Notes: a model not told the origin generated them from the sequence alone. DNA of 64,000 bases from Alligator mississippiensis (GCF_030867095.1 NC_081824.1:86324382-86388381); one strand, 5' to 3'. Positions 1 through 13,365 are shown, counted from the stretch's first letter. Translations and numbers: made by a program.

Positions 1-1743
1 GCTTCTGAGCCAAGATGTTCTTTACTGCTCTCTAGGGTAATAGAAATAGGAAATACTCTTTAGGTTGGTTATTCAAACCGCACTATGTTCTCACTAACCA
101 CTTGGAAAGTGAAGGTTTCCAGCCAACACTAGAGGCTTAAATTTTCCTTCACAAGGCTCTCACTTTTTAATAGAGTTCATCATTTCATTTTTCTATGACA
201 CTTTCTTTCTCCTCCTAGCTCTTATTCAAGGCAGTTTGCTGTGTGTAGTACATAATGCAGAAAAAAAATCATAATTCATACAGGAACTGTTCCCCCCGCT
301 GCCCTAATCCATGTTTCCTGAAAAATGAACAAATCTGAGAATGATGATCAGTCTTGAAGGATTTTTCCCCCTAAAAATCTTCATATAAATTATGAAGAGA
401 GATTAATAAAACTAGTGTTCACAATGATAAAGAACCCAATGAAGTCTCCCTCCTTTTAGCAGCAAAAAATATAAGATGAGGACATCATTTCAACTGTCTC
501 TCATCCAATTATCTTGAGGTTGGTATGTCTGTAAATTAGGACTTATCCATGAACCCAAAATTAGGTGGTATTTATCTAATCTTCTGTACCATAAGAGGTT
601 TCATACTGTGAACCTGTGGTACATGTAGTCCACTACTGTTTGACAGAGGCTAGCAGCAAAGGCTGCAGAAGAAGATACATGACACTCTGCAGCGGGCAAA
701 ATTTCCCAGAAAGTTCTTATCCTTCCAATATTCTTTGCTTGTCCGACCTACTGAAGCCCCAAATAGAACTGCTATTCATACAAAGAGCTAATCCCTCTTT
801 GAATCTTGCTAAGATGTTGGTCTAAATTTCAAATAAGCTCAGAACAACTCACTGCCATAGAAATGCTGAAATGTACATAGCCATTTAGAAAGATAAATAG
901 TGTTATGTATTCCATGGGAAAAAAACAACAATTGTGATTTGATAGAAACACTTTGTGGCTGATCTTCAGCTGATGTAAGCTATCATGGGAGCCATGGCAA
1001 TGTACAGCTGAGGATCTGCCCCCTTGAAGTTTGTGTTCTTCAAGAGAGTGCATTTCATGCTAAAAAACATAGTATTCAGGGTTTTTATGTTAAAAAGATG
1101 CAACCCCTGTGCTCCAAATCTAACTGCAAGATGTCAGCTTAAAAAATGTTGGTCCTGATCCTGAATTCACTGCAGATGTTTGCACCTATGGGAATCCAGT
1201 ACTGTACATGGAAACAAATGCGTTATTCTGCTAATCTGAAAAGAAACTACAACATCACTTTCGTAATCATTTTTTTATTATTAATCAATTTTTTATTTCC
1301 TGCTGCCAGCCAGCAAAAATCCTGCTTTTCAGTGACATCAGGCCTGTTGGTGTACAGAATCAGTTTAGGAAGTGTTGCTGTTGTTGCCAGCAATCCATGG
1401 TGCTGATGGAGAGATTTATATTTTAACATGGTCAGTGTCCTGAGTCTGCAGCTGGAATGGATTATTTCCAACATTTTTGAAAGGTCAGCTGGTACATTTG
1501 TGTGTCAGCATGCTCAAGGATTTATGGATATCAAGAAAAGGTCAATAATTCATACAAAGTGGTTTGACAAAATGAGTTCTGATCCACTAGTGGGTTGTTG
1601 CCTACAGATTTCCACTAAACTAAAGATATTGTTGAGAAAACCCACTTATAACCACTCAATTTCCAAGTGTGCTTCCAGTTGCACAAGAACACAGTAAAGC
1701 CAGATTAAAATAGCAATAAAAAAGATTATAACATATTGTCCTC

Positions 1744-1915
1744 ATGGGCCATGTACAGACATTATATTTTTACTGGTATAAGCAATCAGAAACTGGTCTG
1801 TACCCATAACAGAACAGAAGTTTGGCATACAAAAGTGGTCTGTACCCATACCAGACAGAAGTTTGGCGCACACAGATTGGTTTAAAATTGGCAGAGCCCA
1901 ATCTAAGATTTGCCC
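1744..1915. mobile_element. short DNA transposon with a 42-bp tandem duplication
   Basis: It shares the block ATCAGAAACTGG and surrounding layout with 19300-19430. The segment TGGTCTGTACCCATA...CAGAAGTTTGGC occurs twice, starting at 1794 and 1836. Confidence 0.45.
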
Positions 1916-2224
1916 CTTGCACCAGAGTTCAAATGTGTGTTCTGCTACAGATCTAAACTACGCTGCTTACAGAAAACTACCTAACTTAGAGATCAATTCC
2001 ACCTTGAGCTTTTTGAATATCTGTATCTCATGAATATCTACCTTTTTTTCATATGGCCCATCCATGTTAGAGTCTGGGGGTCCATTAATTTCACATATTT
2101 CTAGATATATACATTAAACCAAAATATATTAACATGTAAATATTCTCATGACTCAAGCCTATGCATAGTACCATTCTAATTCATTTTTGTACTACCAGTC
2201 TTGAATAATTGTTTCTAGCAACCT

Positions 2225-2549
2225 AGGGCATTTCTACACATGCTCCGGGGGAGGGAAGTGCGGCATTTTAATTATAGCAGCTCTGAGAGCCGCTCTAATT
2301 AAAGCACCGCAGCATCTCATGCATCAGTGTCCCCACGCTTACAAATGTTGGCAGGAGCACTTGAACTAAAGCTCGCTGTTCAAGCACCCCCGCTGCATAA
2401 GGATACTGATACGTGAGACACAGGAGGCTGCTGAAGCATGGTAATTATCACACTCCAGCAGACTCGATTGATCGAGTCCACTCTGACACACTGTAATTAC
2501 AGCATGTCAGAGAAGCCTCCCTGCTCATCGTAGGTATCCCTAATGCCCT
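2225..2549 (+). mobile_element. short DNA transposon, family shared with 49827-50145
   Basis: The ends are AGGGCATTTCTACACATGC and the complement of AGGGCATTAGGGATACC. The interior has TGTAATTACAGCATGT and the palindrome GACTCGATTGATCGAGTC. The same blocks appear in opposite order at 49827-50145. Confidence 0.7.
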
Positions 2550-3066
2550 GAAACATGTTCATAGATAACATTCAACGAAGTTATGTAATGAATATTCTTC
2601 GTATGCTGATATCATTTCACCATGAAAGTTCTTTTAGTACTAGTAAAATATGGAACTTTTATCCATATTGTATGAAGACAAAAATCTCCAGAAGTGTCTA
2701 GGCAACACTGATGTGAATGGAGATATGAAAATGTACACCAGCTGAGGATGTACCCTTAGGGTACGTACAAACATTCAAGTCAACCTCATCCGATGCAGTG
2801 GAGATTTCCACTGCATCAGCCATTTTTTAAATTCTTTGGGATTTTAATCAATCAAATCTGAACCAGTTTGGTGGTTTAGTTTGATCCATTAAGTAACCAA
2901 AAGGAATATGATGAATTTTATGCAAGCAATTATTAGAAACTGGAGAATGCCTCCCACCCCCAACCAACTACTGGAACCTTCTGACTATGTTGCAAATACT
3001 GTGCTAGTAATTCTGCATGTTATCTACAGGGAGCAGAACAATGAGTAAGCCTCGCTCTATAGCTCA

Positions 3067-3162
3067 CAAAATTGGTTGACATTTTATAGTGGTGTAACTG
3101 AGATCAAAACCTGGCACAAAGATTGTGGAACTGAGCTATAAATATGCCTGGGCATGTTAACA
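3067..3162 (+). repeat. dispersed direct repeat, copy A
   Basis: This 96-bp segment (CAAAATTGGTTGACATTTTA ... GCCTGGGCATGTTAACA) matches 4726-4821 at about 92 percent by eye. Outside these limits similarity stops. Confidence 0.85.
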
Positions 3163-4725
3163 AAAGTTACTCAGTTACCAAAAGAAAAGTTCTTTGTTTC
3201 TTTATTCTGCCATTCAAATACAAGGTGTGTATCTGATTCAGGGCCATGTGGTATATGAAAAAACATGGTATGTAGAACTTGTTGTCCAGGAATAAGATGA
3301 TCTAAAACATTCTGTCAGGAATGAATTTATTTTGACTTTAATAAGAATTTCTTCCCTAATAGTGATACTTAGCATAGAGGGTCAGAAACTGAAATCTTTG
3401 CTACAGCTGAGTAGTACGTTATTCCAAGGCTACTTATACTGCCTATTGCAGGATTATTTGTGGAGTAAGGTGCTGCCCAAAATGAACGAATAACCTATTA
3501 AACTTCTTGTTTTCCCTCTTGCCCTTTGCAGCAGGGTTTACCTACTGTTGCTTCAGGCCATACTTCTGCTTTGGTTTTTGTTTCACCAAAAAGAGGAATT
3601 TCATATTCCAGGTGCTGTGGCAAAACTCTTCATCCTTTGGAATCTAATGCAATGGAATTTGATGTCAAGTTCAAGTAACTTCCACCCAGATTTCTCAACT
3701 GGCTCACAGGCCTTGGCCAAGGTTCATAGTTTTGTCCCTACTTAGTTTTCCTTCACACACACCAGCCTTCTGGAAACCTTGCAGCTTCCATGCACAAAGT
3801 CTGGCAGTTAAGGTGCTTTTCCTGTTAGAACAACTCACACAACCCTGATCTGAGTCTATATTTGAACCCTACCACACTGCAATCCAGTTGCTCTTTACAT
3901 CTGCCACAAAATCTGGTTCCAACTCACAAGCATTCATCATGTGACCCTTGACTTACTCCTTTCATTTGGCGAGGTGGGCTAAACCTGTCGGAAACAGTAG
4001 AGCCCAACCCCTTTAAGGGACCAGTTCAGCCTAAGACCACCTTATTTATAGATTCTATGTGCTGCATAAATAATAAAACCCTAAATTATCTTTCACTCAT
4101 TTCTTGTGTGACATAAGAGATTAAATCATAAATTGGAAGAGGATGTTCAGAAGATATTACTAATAGACATTGCTTCTCTTTTGGACATGAATATAATTCT
4201 ATTAAAGTTCTTTTTTATGATTATGCAGGGTATTAAGCATCTTATGGAGAAGATGCACACTGAGCTTCTCTGAATATATTTTTAGATATTTTTCCCACCT
4301 CAAAACACAGATTGTTTTTCTATTGACCCAGAAAGCTTTGCAGAGCCAGGTAAAGCCAGGAAGAAGTGATGTTTCCACTTTCAACACCAAAGACAGAATG
4401 CTTTGTACATTTCTAGGAAAAAGCAATCAGTCTAACTGGACCACATAATTTGTCTCAAATCTGCCATGACAGTTTAAAAATTAGTCAGGATAATCTGATC
4501 AATTAAAACCAGCTGCTGTTTGATTTACAGTGACTGAGCAATATCTAAGAATTAGTGTGTACAGGGGGCAGGGATGTTGTCAAAGGCTTTTTTCACCATA
4601 TCTGTATTTTTCTTAGACCAGTCTTTCTTATTCAGCCCAACTAAAAGATATTTAAATGGTATAAAACCAATTCATGAGGTCAATCCATTCCAAAGCCTAC
4701 TTAGAAGGGTAAATTCTGGAGTCGG

Positions 4726-4821
4726 CAAAATTAGTTCACATTTTATAGTGGTATAACTGAGATCAAAACCTGGCACAAAGATTGTGGAATTGAGCTATAA
4801 TCATGCCTGGGCATGTTGACA
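4726..4821 (+). repeat. dispersed direct repeat, copy B
   Basis: This is the second copy of the 3067-3162 segment, 1.66 kb away in the same orientation, sharing GATCAAAACCTGGCACAAAG. Confidence 0.85.
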
Positions 4822-5442
4822 AGTTTAGCAGCACTTAGTTGTGCTTTAATTTCTCATTCTGGTCTCTGGTAACCATAAGACCCTTATTTAAAAAAGACAT
4901 TAGACAGTATGCCTTCTTATCATCACATGAGAAAGATAATAAAAATAATTTAAAGAGAATTCATCGTTCCAGATTTTTTGTGAGTAACCCTGTCTTAACA
5001 AAGATGCAAATGAAATGCTTAACTACATTTGAGAGAACCTGAAACATGCCTTATGATTGTAATAGGAAATATTAAATATTTTCCTAACTGATGAGACTTG
5101 GCTTGTGCCTTTAGCATTAAGACAAAGCCAGAAACTTAAACATTGCACATTTTCTTCTCTCTCCATTCAAGGCCTGAACTTGCACTCCTTACTCACACCA
5201 AACTGCTGCTGCTGGACCCTTGCTTAAAAACAAGCATCTGAATAAATGGACAAACAGCAGCAAAGTAAAAGGGGTGAGACTTAACCAAATATTAGCTACT
5301 CTCTGGTAGCTGCCCAGGTGCCAGGAAGTGTAAACTAAACTGAAGTAACTTCAAGAGGTAAGTTTCACTGGGCATATATACACATGAAAATAATACAGGA
5401 TCAGTTTACTGTAAAGTAAAATACTTTAGAGTAACCTGTCTT

Positions 5443-6055
5443 GGGCACGCATCTACATGTGCAGGGACATGAAAGCAGATTTGCTGCTCCTAGCAACAGA
5501 CTGCTCCCACTCTCTACGGCCCTGCACCAGGCCCCTGCAGCAGCCAGGGGGAGCTCTAGGCTCCCCCTGGGTGCTAGCCCAGGGGCTGGCACCTAGCACA
5601 GGGGCAGGAGGCAGCTGTCTCCTACAGATTTTTATCTCCCAGTGACCACAGAGCTTGGGCTGGGAAATAAAAATCTCCTCGGCCCTGCTCCCCGATTGCG
5701 ATTGGGAAGTGGGTGCTGAGAGCTCCCTGCTGCGAAGGCATGGGAACAGTGTCCCTGCCCGGGCTCTGCTGGCAGAGCCCACCCCAGCAAGAGGCAGCTC
5801 CCAGGGACAGAGAACAATCTCCTGCCCGTTGCTGCCCAGCTGACTGGAAGCAAAGCTCCTGGTCTGCCATCTACATGTGCTGTACTGTGCAGTAAATAAT
5901 CAATAGTGAATTTGCTACTTGTATTCACAGGTAGCAAATTTACTCATGATTAAAGCAAATTACTGTGCAGGAAGTGTCTGCATGTGTAGATGATGGCACT
6001 TACTGCACAGTAATTAGCTCTAATCTCAAGTAAAGCATCTTGTGTAGATGTGCCC
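5443..6055. mobile_element. short DNA transposon with GGGCAC ends and GC-rich core
   Basis: It starts GGGCACGCATCTACATGTGC and ends as the complement of GGGCACATCTACACAAGATG. The core is GC-rich and holds hairpins such as an 11-bp-arm CCAGGGGGAGC fold-back near 5546. Near the right end a palindrome around TTTGCTACTTGTATTCACAG occurs. The right portion (from about 5840) resembles the right part of the element at 26061-27062. Confidence 0.7.
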
Positions 6056-6489
6056 ACAGAGAGATAAACCAGTGTGATTTGCATTTTACCTTCTACCAGG
6101 AAAGTGGAGGCACAAAAAAACAATAACTCGAGAGCTACTTTACATGTGCCATGTTTCCTCCTCCTTTTGATTTACTGTAATTTGATCATGCCCTAAAGAC
6201 TGGATTTGGGCATGGTTACTGTAACTTTTAAAACTGAACCTGAAATTTAGAGTACAATCAGTGAATCAGAAAAACAGTGATTCTGTGTGTTGGTCATACA
6301 GATTAATAGATGTATATTTTATTAGAATAACAGTCTGAAAATGTTACCTACCTTCCTTTCCAGCTTCCTTCTGCATCTTGATTACTATTCTCATTCCTCT
6401 TGCATCTAAAAAGAATCAGACAATTCCCAGCCTGAACAATTATTCTCTGCTTCCCCTTCCCTTGCCTTTTTATTTCTCGTTTGTAAGAT

Positions 6490-6940
6490 GGGGTATGTGC
6501 AAACATTCACCATGCCTAGTTTACGGCCACATGGTTTGCTTTAAGCCACATGATTGTGGATGGGAGCAGCATGTGCAGATGTTTGCCAGTGCCAGCAGGT
6601 GCACTGGGAATCTAGTATAAGTAAGTTGGAATGGGGAGAGGGAGAGGGAGCTAGCAGGTCTGCAGGTGGGATTGGCAAGATCATGGGGGAAATGGATGGG
6701 TCTGCAGGGGGAACTATCCATCTGTGGGTTGATTGGGGAGCTTAGTCAGGTTTGGGATTGGAGTAGAAAGTGCACAATCCTAGGGCTGGGGTGAGTGGCC
6801 GGGCTACGCTCCTGAATGTGTGCAGACATTCACTGGATTAGACTAACCTGTTTCCTCTGGTGATCTAATTTAGACTGGGCCCATTATTTTTTGCCTGATT
6901 TAACCTCCCCAATGTCTGTGCAGATTGGCATTTAGATCAA
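6490..6940. mobile_element. possible short DNA transposon
   Basis: The left part reads GTATGTGCAAACATTCACC and near the right limit AATGTCTGTGCAGATTGGC gives a weakly inverted end. GGATTAGACTAACC lies inside. Class and borders are uncertain. Confidence 0.35.
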
Positions 6941-9900
6941 CCTAACCCTAAATAGATCAGCCTAAACCTAGTTAAGTTCAAAATACCCATGTATATCATT
7001 TCTATCTTTGACTCCCCCACCCCCCGCATCAGTTTCTCTATGTCTGGAAGTATCTATTAAACTAAGGCCAAAAGTAAATTCAGCTCTGTGCATCTAAAGG
7101 CTTCTTCATGTCAGAGGTGAGTAACTCGTTCTACTGGTTCCCCAATTAGAGGAGAATTGGTATCCTAAATAATACAAAGTTAAAATAAAGTACCATTCCA
7201 TATTAAGAAAGACTGCCTAAATCTGCTGAGAACCTGAAAACCAATTTTAGGAATACCCCAAAAATAAAGTACAGGATTTAGGAAGGAGTCAAGCAGGGAA
7301 AAAATCATGTTAGATGGTGGATTATAGAAGTAATTAGATGCTATCCAAAGGGAGCAAGTGATTGCATTATTAGGAAGAAAAGAATTTGACAATGCACTTA
7401 CAAAAGAAGGGATTTTGAGAGGCTTGAGTTAATGAAAGGAGAATATGGATTGGGACCAGAAAGGACAAATGAGAGAGAAAGGAGAATCAGAAAAGGGTGG
7501 AGAAGGTTGAAGAAATTAAAAAGTTTAGGTATACTCAGAAATTCCCCTGGCAATTTGAGAACCAGATTCCCAGCATTGTTCAGTATTGACTTAATTCTGT
7601 TTCCATTGAATCAACAATAAAAATGCCACTGACATCAATGAAAATTGAGGTAGCCTCAGCAGTAAGTGTTTTTGGAAATCCTATGCTTAAAATGTATCTG
7701 AACCCAAGACAAAACCTTTTAAACCACACGATTTGTCACTTGCTTAGGACTGATTTTAGAAACTGTCTTTATATCATTTTACTTGGTTTAGATACCAGTA
7801 AATTTCTGTTTCCTCTAGTGTCCTCCATACAAAATAATTTATAGTATCATGCAGATGCTAAATTATTTGAATCTCCATTCTGTTGCACATAATTTACATT
7901 GTCTGTGGCAAATAAAAAGATAAGTGCAATCCATATTGCAAATGCATCATATCATGATGAATTTGCAGCCTATTTCCCAGTTCAGCTTTACCTCGTGAAA
8001 TTTATATTGCCATTGTAATGCCATCTGGTTTACGCTATGAATACCTTCTTGCTAATTATATTTGGATGTAAAACTTTGTTTCTGGAGACGGCATGATGAC
8101 ATCCTTTAAATAATTATTTAAATATACAACATATGACTTAATACAGTAAATTAACTAAAGCATCCAAATAGCTTCTATTTAAGCAAAATGTCCTACATTC
8201 TCAGAACAGGATGCAAGTTGTATGACAATACATTTTTAAAAGTCAATTAACAGCCAACAGTTTGTGACCCAGTGGCTCTGAGGTGTATTCAGATTTGAGT
8301 TCCACTGGTATTGCTCTAGAGTAACACCTCTGAAACCAGGTTCACATTCAGTAGGCATGTGCATAGAGATGTAAAATGCACATTAAACCAGATTCTCAGC
8401 TATACTGCAGCTACTCTGCAGATTGTGTCACCTCAAATGATGTTTCAAACAATATAAACAACTGGCATGCCTGCCCTGGATGTTTCACTCAGCTTCATCA
8501 AGGCTTAGCTGCATAAAATGAGCTGTCATCTGGCTTTAGACTTTGATTAAACCACTATACCAAACTAGAGTCAGAATGCTGTAATGCTAGAAGGCTATTC
8601 AGGGCCACATCCTTAGAGGGTGCAAACTGGTATTGCTTCACTGTTGTCAATGAAGTTTTGGTGACCAGATGAGTTTGTAACAGAGGGCTAAGAAAAGCAA
8701 TGACTGAAAATGGAAGACAGAGGGAAACTCTCAGTACATTGCATATTGCTGGGAAATTTGTACAAGAAAATACAAAAGGTACAAATTAGGTGTGACTGAA
8801 GTTCAGTTTTCCTGATACTGTATATTCATAAAAAAATTATGATGCTCATTTCAACAAGCCAAAAAAAGTTCTCATTGAAAAAGCACTTTGTGTTAAACTT
8901 CTCAAAATGCAATTTATTTATGTTTGGGTAAACAGAAAATGAATGATCTTCCAACCTCCCATTCTTCCATTTTGAAATTATTTTTACAACATTCAATTCT
9001 TAACACAGAAAGACTAGTGCCATTTTTAAATTAAAGCACAAAGGTGTTTTGGGTTGGGGTTTTTTTTCCAATCACATCTCTGTCTTACTCATGATAATTG
9101 AATTAGCTGGCAACTGCTGTTTCAAGAAATTTCAAATGATGTGAGACCATCTGTATTTTGCCACTCCCCAGGAAGCAGTTACCAGACAAAATGCAGCATT
9201 ATAGAAAAAAGATTCCTTGGGTCTGGGAAAAATTGAAAACATTAAGTAAGGGCTGTCAAGAAGAATTTCTTATAGTAAATTACAACTCCTTGAAACTCTT
9301 TGAAACATTTAAGAAACATTCAGTAGAAACATGAATATGTTTGAAGAAAAGTAGCTGAAATATTTAGTAGGCTCAACACCCTTAATATTCTCTCCTGGAA
9401 AAAATTAAGCTCACAGACTGTTTTGCTCAGTATGTTAGTTAAACATGACTCATTAATTATTTGCTGCGAGATGCTGAAGTGAACATTAAGGGCCCTCAGT
9501 ACGTTACAGAAGAGGCTCTGCACCTCACAAACTCATACTCTTAACATTTAAAAGGCATTGAGAGACTACCAATCCCCCCTGCTTCCCCTTCCCCAGGTGG
9601 AATTGTTAAATGTAAGCTCAGCCACCAACTAAAACAAGTCACTTAAGCAAACAGTGAAACACCTTTGGTAAAGGCAATTGTACAGGCTGAAAACTATCAA
9701 CTGACACTTCTGTTCAGTTCCCCTCTTGGGCCTTGGAAATAGTTTTTTCAAATTCCAGGTCTTGCTATATTGATTTCAATCAGCAGCTTTTCCTAAGAGC
9801 CTCATTCAGAAAATAGCCTTGTCAGAAATTCTACCGTCTCTCCAAAGTTTCATCACAGGTTTTTTTTTTTTAATTTTTATTTGAAGCTATGCAGCTTTTT

Positions 9901-10239
9901 AAAAATTCTGTTTGCTTGAAGCATGGATAACATTTATATAAACTTTTGTTTTGGGGGGGGGCATATTGTACAGCCTCAAAGGACCAGTTTTTCCTGCAAT
10001 TTTTTATACATTTTTTGGCTAAAATCATCAAGTTAAAAGGAGAGTTTTGCCATCAAATACAACAGGGCCAAAAATGTATCCTTCCCTCTAAAAAGATGGC
10101 TGGGGTGGGGGCAGGGGGAGGGAAGAGAGTCATCCATTACAAAGGACTTTCATTCAAAGTCAAAACTTTACAAATGCCACAACTGACCCTATTAAGTAAA
10201 CACTAGTTTTCACAGAGCTCCTTCCACAGCATTCACTTT

Positions 10240-10900
10240 ATGATTCTGTTAGGGGACAGGCTGTGCCCATACCTGGGCAATGACACAAGGTGAAGAGAAA
10301 GAGAAAATAAGAAGCTATCACTCCCGCTGCCATCGTTAATAGGGTAGACCATGAGCCAGGAACCTTTTATGAGCTATGGGCCAGAACATCTGGGCTCAAG
10401 TCCAAAACAGACTGGGTGCAACAGCAGCAGGATCTTTCCAGGCACAGCATCCAGCTGGTGGGAAACTGCACTGGGACCAGGTATTTGCAATTTGCATCTG
10501 CACTGCTGCTACTTCTCCCCCTCCCTCATGGAGGCATGGGTACAGCTGAGGAGCTGGGGCCTGGGACAAGCAGCAGCAGTGCAAGCACAGATTCCAACTG
10601 CCTGGCTCCAGTGGAAGCTCAGGAAACCCCACCCTTGCAGCTACTGAAAGCACAAGTCCCATGTCAGGCCACAGCTGGGGAGAGGAGGGGAGGGAAGATC
10701 ATGACCCCACTGCAGATGCAGGTAAAGTCCTCCAGCTCTGCAGGCGAAATCCAGCAACTCTGTGGACCGAATGTTGCTGACCCCCTGTGCTATGCTTCTC
10801 CAAAGGCACAGTGCAGAAAAATTGCAGACCAGAAGGAAGCTAAGCAAGAACAATACCCTCTCCCCCAAGCTCTATACCCCTTGGCATAAATTAAGACAGC
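10240..10900. repeat. GC-rich block with an imperfect fold-back
   Basis: This block is clearly richer in GC than its flanks. Arms 10472-10510 and 10572-10610 are inverted copies (about 29 of 39 positions) sharing TGCACTGCTGCT. It is probably an old non-autonomous transposon; ends were not identified. The open frame at 10416-10889 has no protein family signature. Confidence 0.45.
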
Positions 10901-10952
10901 ACAAGGAGCTTTTTCTTTCTTTTTAACATTCCCAAGTGAACAGTGAAAACTT

Positions 10953-10957
<5 letters not shown>

Positions 10958-11021
<64 letters not shown>
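10958..11021. repeat. (AT)n microsatellite, 32 units
   Basis: An uninterrupted alternating AT run of 64 bp. The YIYI-type open frame across it is not a gene. Confidence 0.98.
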
Positions 11022-11023
<2 letters not shown>

Positions 11024-11934
11024 AGCCTTCTCTCTTTTTAATATATTAAAGAAAACTATCAGGAAATCCTCACCAGAAACTGAGAATGGTTTCCTGATGG
11101 TAGGATGGATTTTGCCAAGATCCATTTTAGGGTTTACTTTGAGTAAGCTCAAATCAGGTTGCCATATGGAATTACTCCGTGCAGCAGCCTGACCTAAAGC
11201 AAAAACAGAACAAAGCTCAGATTATTTACTAAAGTCCTAAACCACTGGCTGTTTTGCATCTTTCCCACATTGGTTCTAATTTTGTCAGCAAATACAGCAC
11301 ATACTATGTTATGAGGACTAGTTATGAATATGCCAAGCGGTGGTACAAAAGGCTATTTTGATGACACACAAAATAAAGCAGAGCCATAGTGAAGTGCTCA
11401 TGCTCAGATGGCCTCAAAGCTTGCTGGCACCTGCATTTTAGCATATTTATTGCTGTAGCCAGAAAGATTGATCACAGGAAGCCAAAGCTGTTCAGTTTAA
11501 AAAAATAAGAATCAGCTGTTTTCTATGAGCAGCCTGTCTGATAACCAACCTAGCGAATCTGTAGGCATGTTTCTTGAGCTGAGGAAATTTTCATACTGGA
11601 GATGATGCAGGAGTCACTTTAATATCTTGCAGTCATTTTAGAAGATGAGATGGAAAGGAATATCCTTTGATTCTGTAGATAAAAATCACGGAAACTAGCC
11701 ATTTAAATGCATATTGGAGTCTTTAAACTTAGGTAGTTACATATGTTAATGCTATATTTTTCATCTGCAGCTGATGACATTCAAATTAAAATCTCAGTTA
11801 AGACACCTTGAAAAATTTGTTTTAAACAGCTGATATAAAAGACATTATATAACTCTCCTATCTAGGACCTGTCACTATAGCATCTGGGTGTAAGGTGATT
11901 TTTGTAAAATAATTCATAAAATAGTGTGTAAACC

Positions 11935-12240
11935 TGAAATAGGCAAACAAGGTTCTTTGGGTAAATGTGGTATCTTTTATTAGACCAACTAAATAGTTGG
12001 AAAAAAATGTTTTACAAGCTTTCAGGCATAAACACCCTTCTTCAGGTATAAGGAGAATCTGCTGGTGTTTGTATATCCAAGAGAGCAAACACCAGCAAAC
12101 TTTGCCTGAAGAAGAGTTTGTGCCAGAAAGCTTGTAAACAACAATTTGTTTCCAACTATTTAGTTGATCTGATAAAAGGTAACACATCTGCCCAAAGACC
12201 CTCATCTGCCTATGTCCTTAGACCAACACTACTATAACCA
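11935..12240. repeat. head-to-head inverted pair of a dispersed repeat with hammerhead-like motif
   Basis: The left arm (minus orientation, about 11941-12046) and right arm (plus, about 12104-12215) are inverted copies. Each reads CTGAAGA, a short stem-loop, then GAAAGCTTGTA, then CCAACTATTTAGTTG and a run like CTAATAAAAGATACC. In the left arm CTGAAGA lies at complement 12039-12045 and GAAA at complement 12020-12023; in the right arm they are at 12106-12112 and 12126-12129. The layout matches conserved hammerhead core positions, but stem II is weak here. Similar repeats are common in turtle and crocodilian DNA. Confidence 0.65.
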
Positions 12241-13268
12241 ACACCCCTAAAACTGAAACAGGAAAGTTTTGATGAAGAGATGAATGACATATTGCAATAT
12301 TGATATTAATAAGTTATACTGAGGTCTCAATTGTGACTTCTAGACACATTTTCTCCTCACACCTCACTCATCTCTACTGGCCAACATGGAGGATGAAAAG
12401 GAGACTGCCTCATATCTCCTATACTCCCTCCTAATCTTAGCCTATTACTCCTTATCCTTTTGGAGGAGTGAAGATAGACACATGAATACAATGTAAAACA
12501 TCACCCAAGGAACCTTGTCTGCATATGTAAAACATTCTGTTCTCTTAGACTTAAACAAAAATCACATTTTCATTAAAATGGTCATTAAACCTACTAGAGA
12601 ACAGCCTTCCTTCATCCCCTTTGCTACTTCCAGTCTCTCTGTTGGAGCACAGGAAGGGCATGCCAAGAACACAGTATTTCACCGATGCAAGACCAGCTAA
12701 GGGATGATTACATCTAACACAACTTAGAACAGTCTCAACGCTGCTTTAACTTGTGCCAAGGAAAAAATGGGCCTTGGCTACGTGAAAAACCAGATAGGAA
12801 AATAGCAGAAAGCCACCAATGCCATCCTCCCAAATGACTTAAGGATATGGCCATATTACAAGGAAAAAAAATAGTCTAGGTACCTGATTTTAAAATAGGT
12901 GTTTTCTTAGCCTTCCATTTTGTGCCTTCAATCCTTGTGCCTTCAACTCCCTGATTAGACCAGGGCACTGCATATGTTGCATCCGCATTTTTCTCACTTG
13001 CTCCTTGCTATTTATTATTTACACGAGCAAATTAATGAATGTGAAAACCTCCTGGAATCCCTTTTTCTAAAATTAACCTTCATACATTCCCATGGGATAA
13101 TTTCCTTACCCAGACGCATATTTTGTACAGTAGCATAAAGTTAATTCAGTCTAAAAAAATTTCTTTTTAGGACACTGTCATGGCACAGATATTGCGCAGT
13201 GCACAATATCCCCAAAGAACAGTCAGCTTACATGAATGGTTTGCTCTCTGTGGATGAAAAACTGCCCA

Positions 13269-13365
13269 GGGTAACATGTTACCCCAGGCATGAATGTGTT
13301 TTTCCAAACGGGGTGACAACTGAACTCCAACCCCATGTTAATGTATTGGGGTAACTTGTTACCCC
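13269..13365. repeat. piggyBac left subterminal palindromes (two copies)
   Basis: GGGTAACATGTTACCCC (13269-13285) and GGGGTAACTTGTTACCCC (13348-13365) are near-perfect palindromes about 190-290 bp inside the left end. Matching copies occur near the right end. They could be transposase-binding sites, an inference from placement and conservation. Confidence 0.8.

Larger units (their letters stand above)
1..13076. other. intergenic DNA downstream of SIM1, left part
   Basis: No exon or RNA gene is recognisable. The stretch contains short transposons (about 1744-1915, 2225-2549, 5443-6055, 6490-6940), a direct pair of ~96-bp repeats (3067-3162, 4726-4821), a GC-rich fold-back (10472-10610), a 64-bp TA run and the head-to-head repeat at 11935-12240. 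In mammals the DNA 3' of SIM1 is a large intergenic region toward MCHR2. Open frames of 60-157 codons here have no family signature and look accidental. Confidence 0.75.

Noticed and set aside
10416..10889. 157-codon plus-strand open frame
   Set aside because: It lies in a GC-rich old repeat, overlaps opposite-strand frames and has no recognisable motif.
10966..11152. Minus-strand open frame with a long YIYI run
   Set aside because: It is the translation of the TA microsatellite; the same applies near 26520 and 61250.
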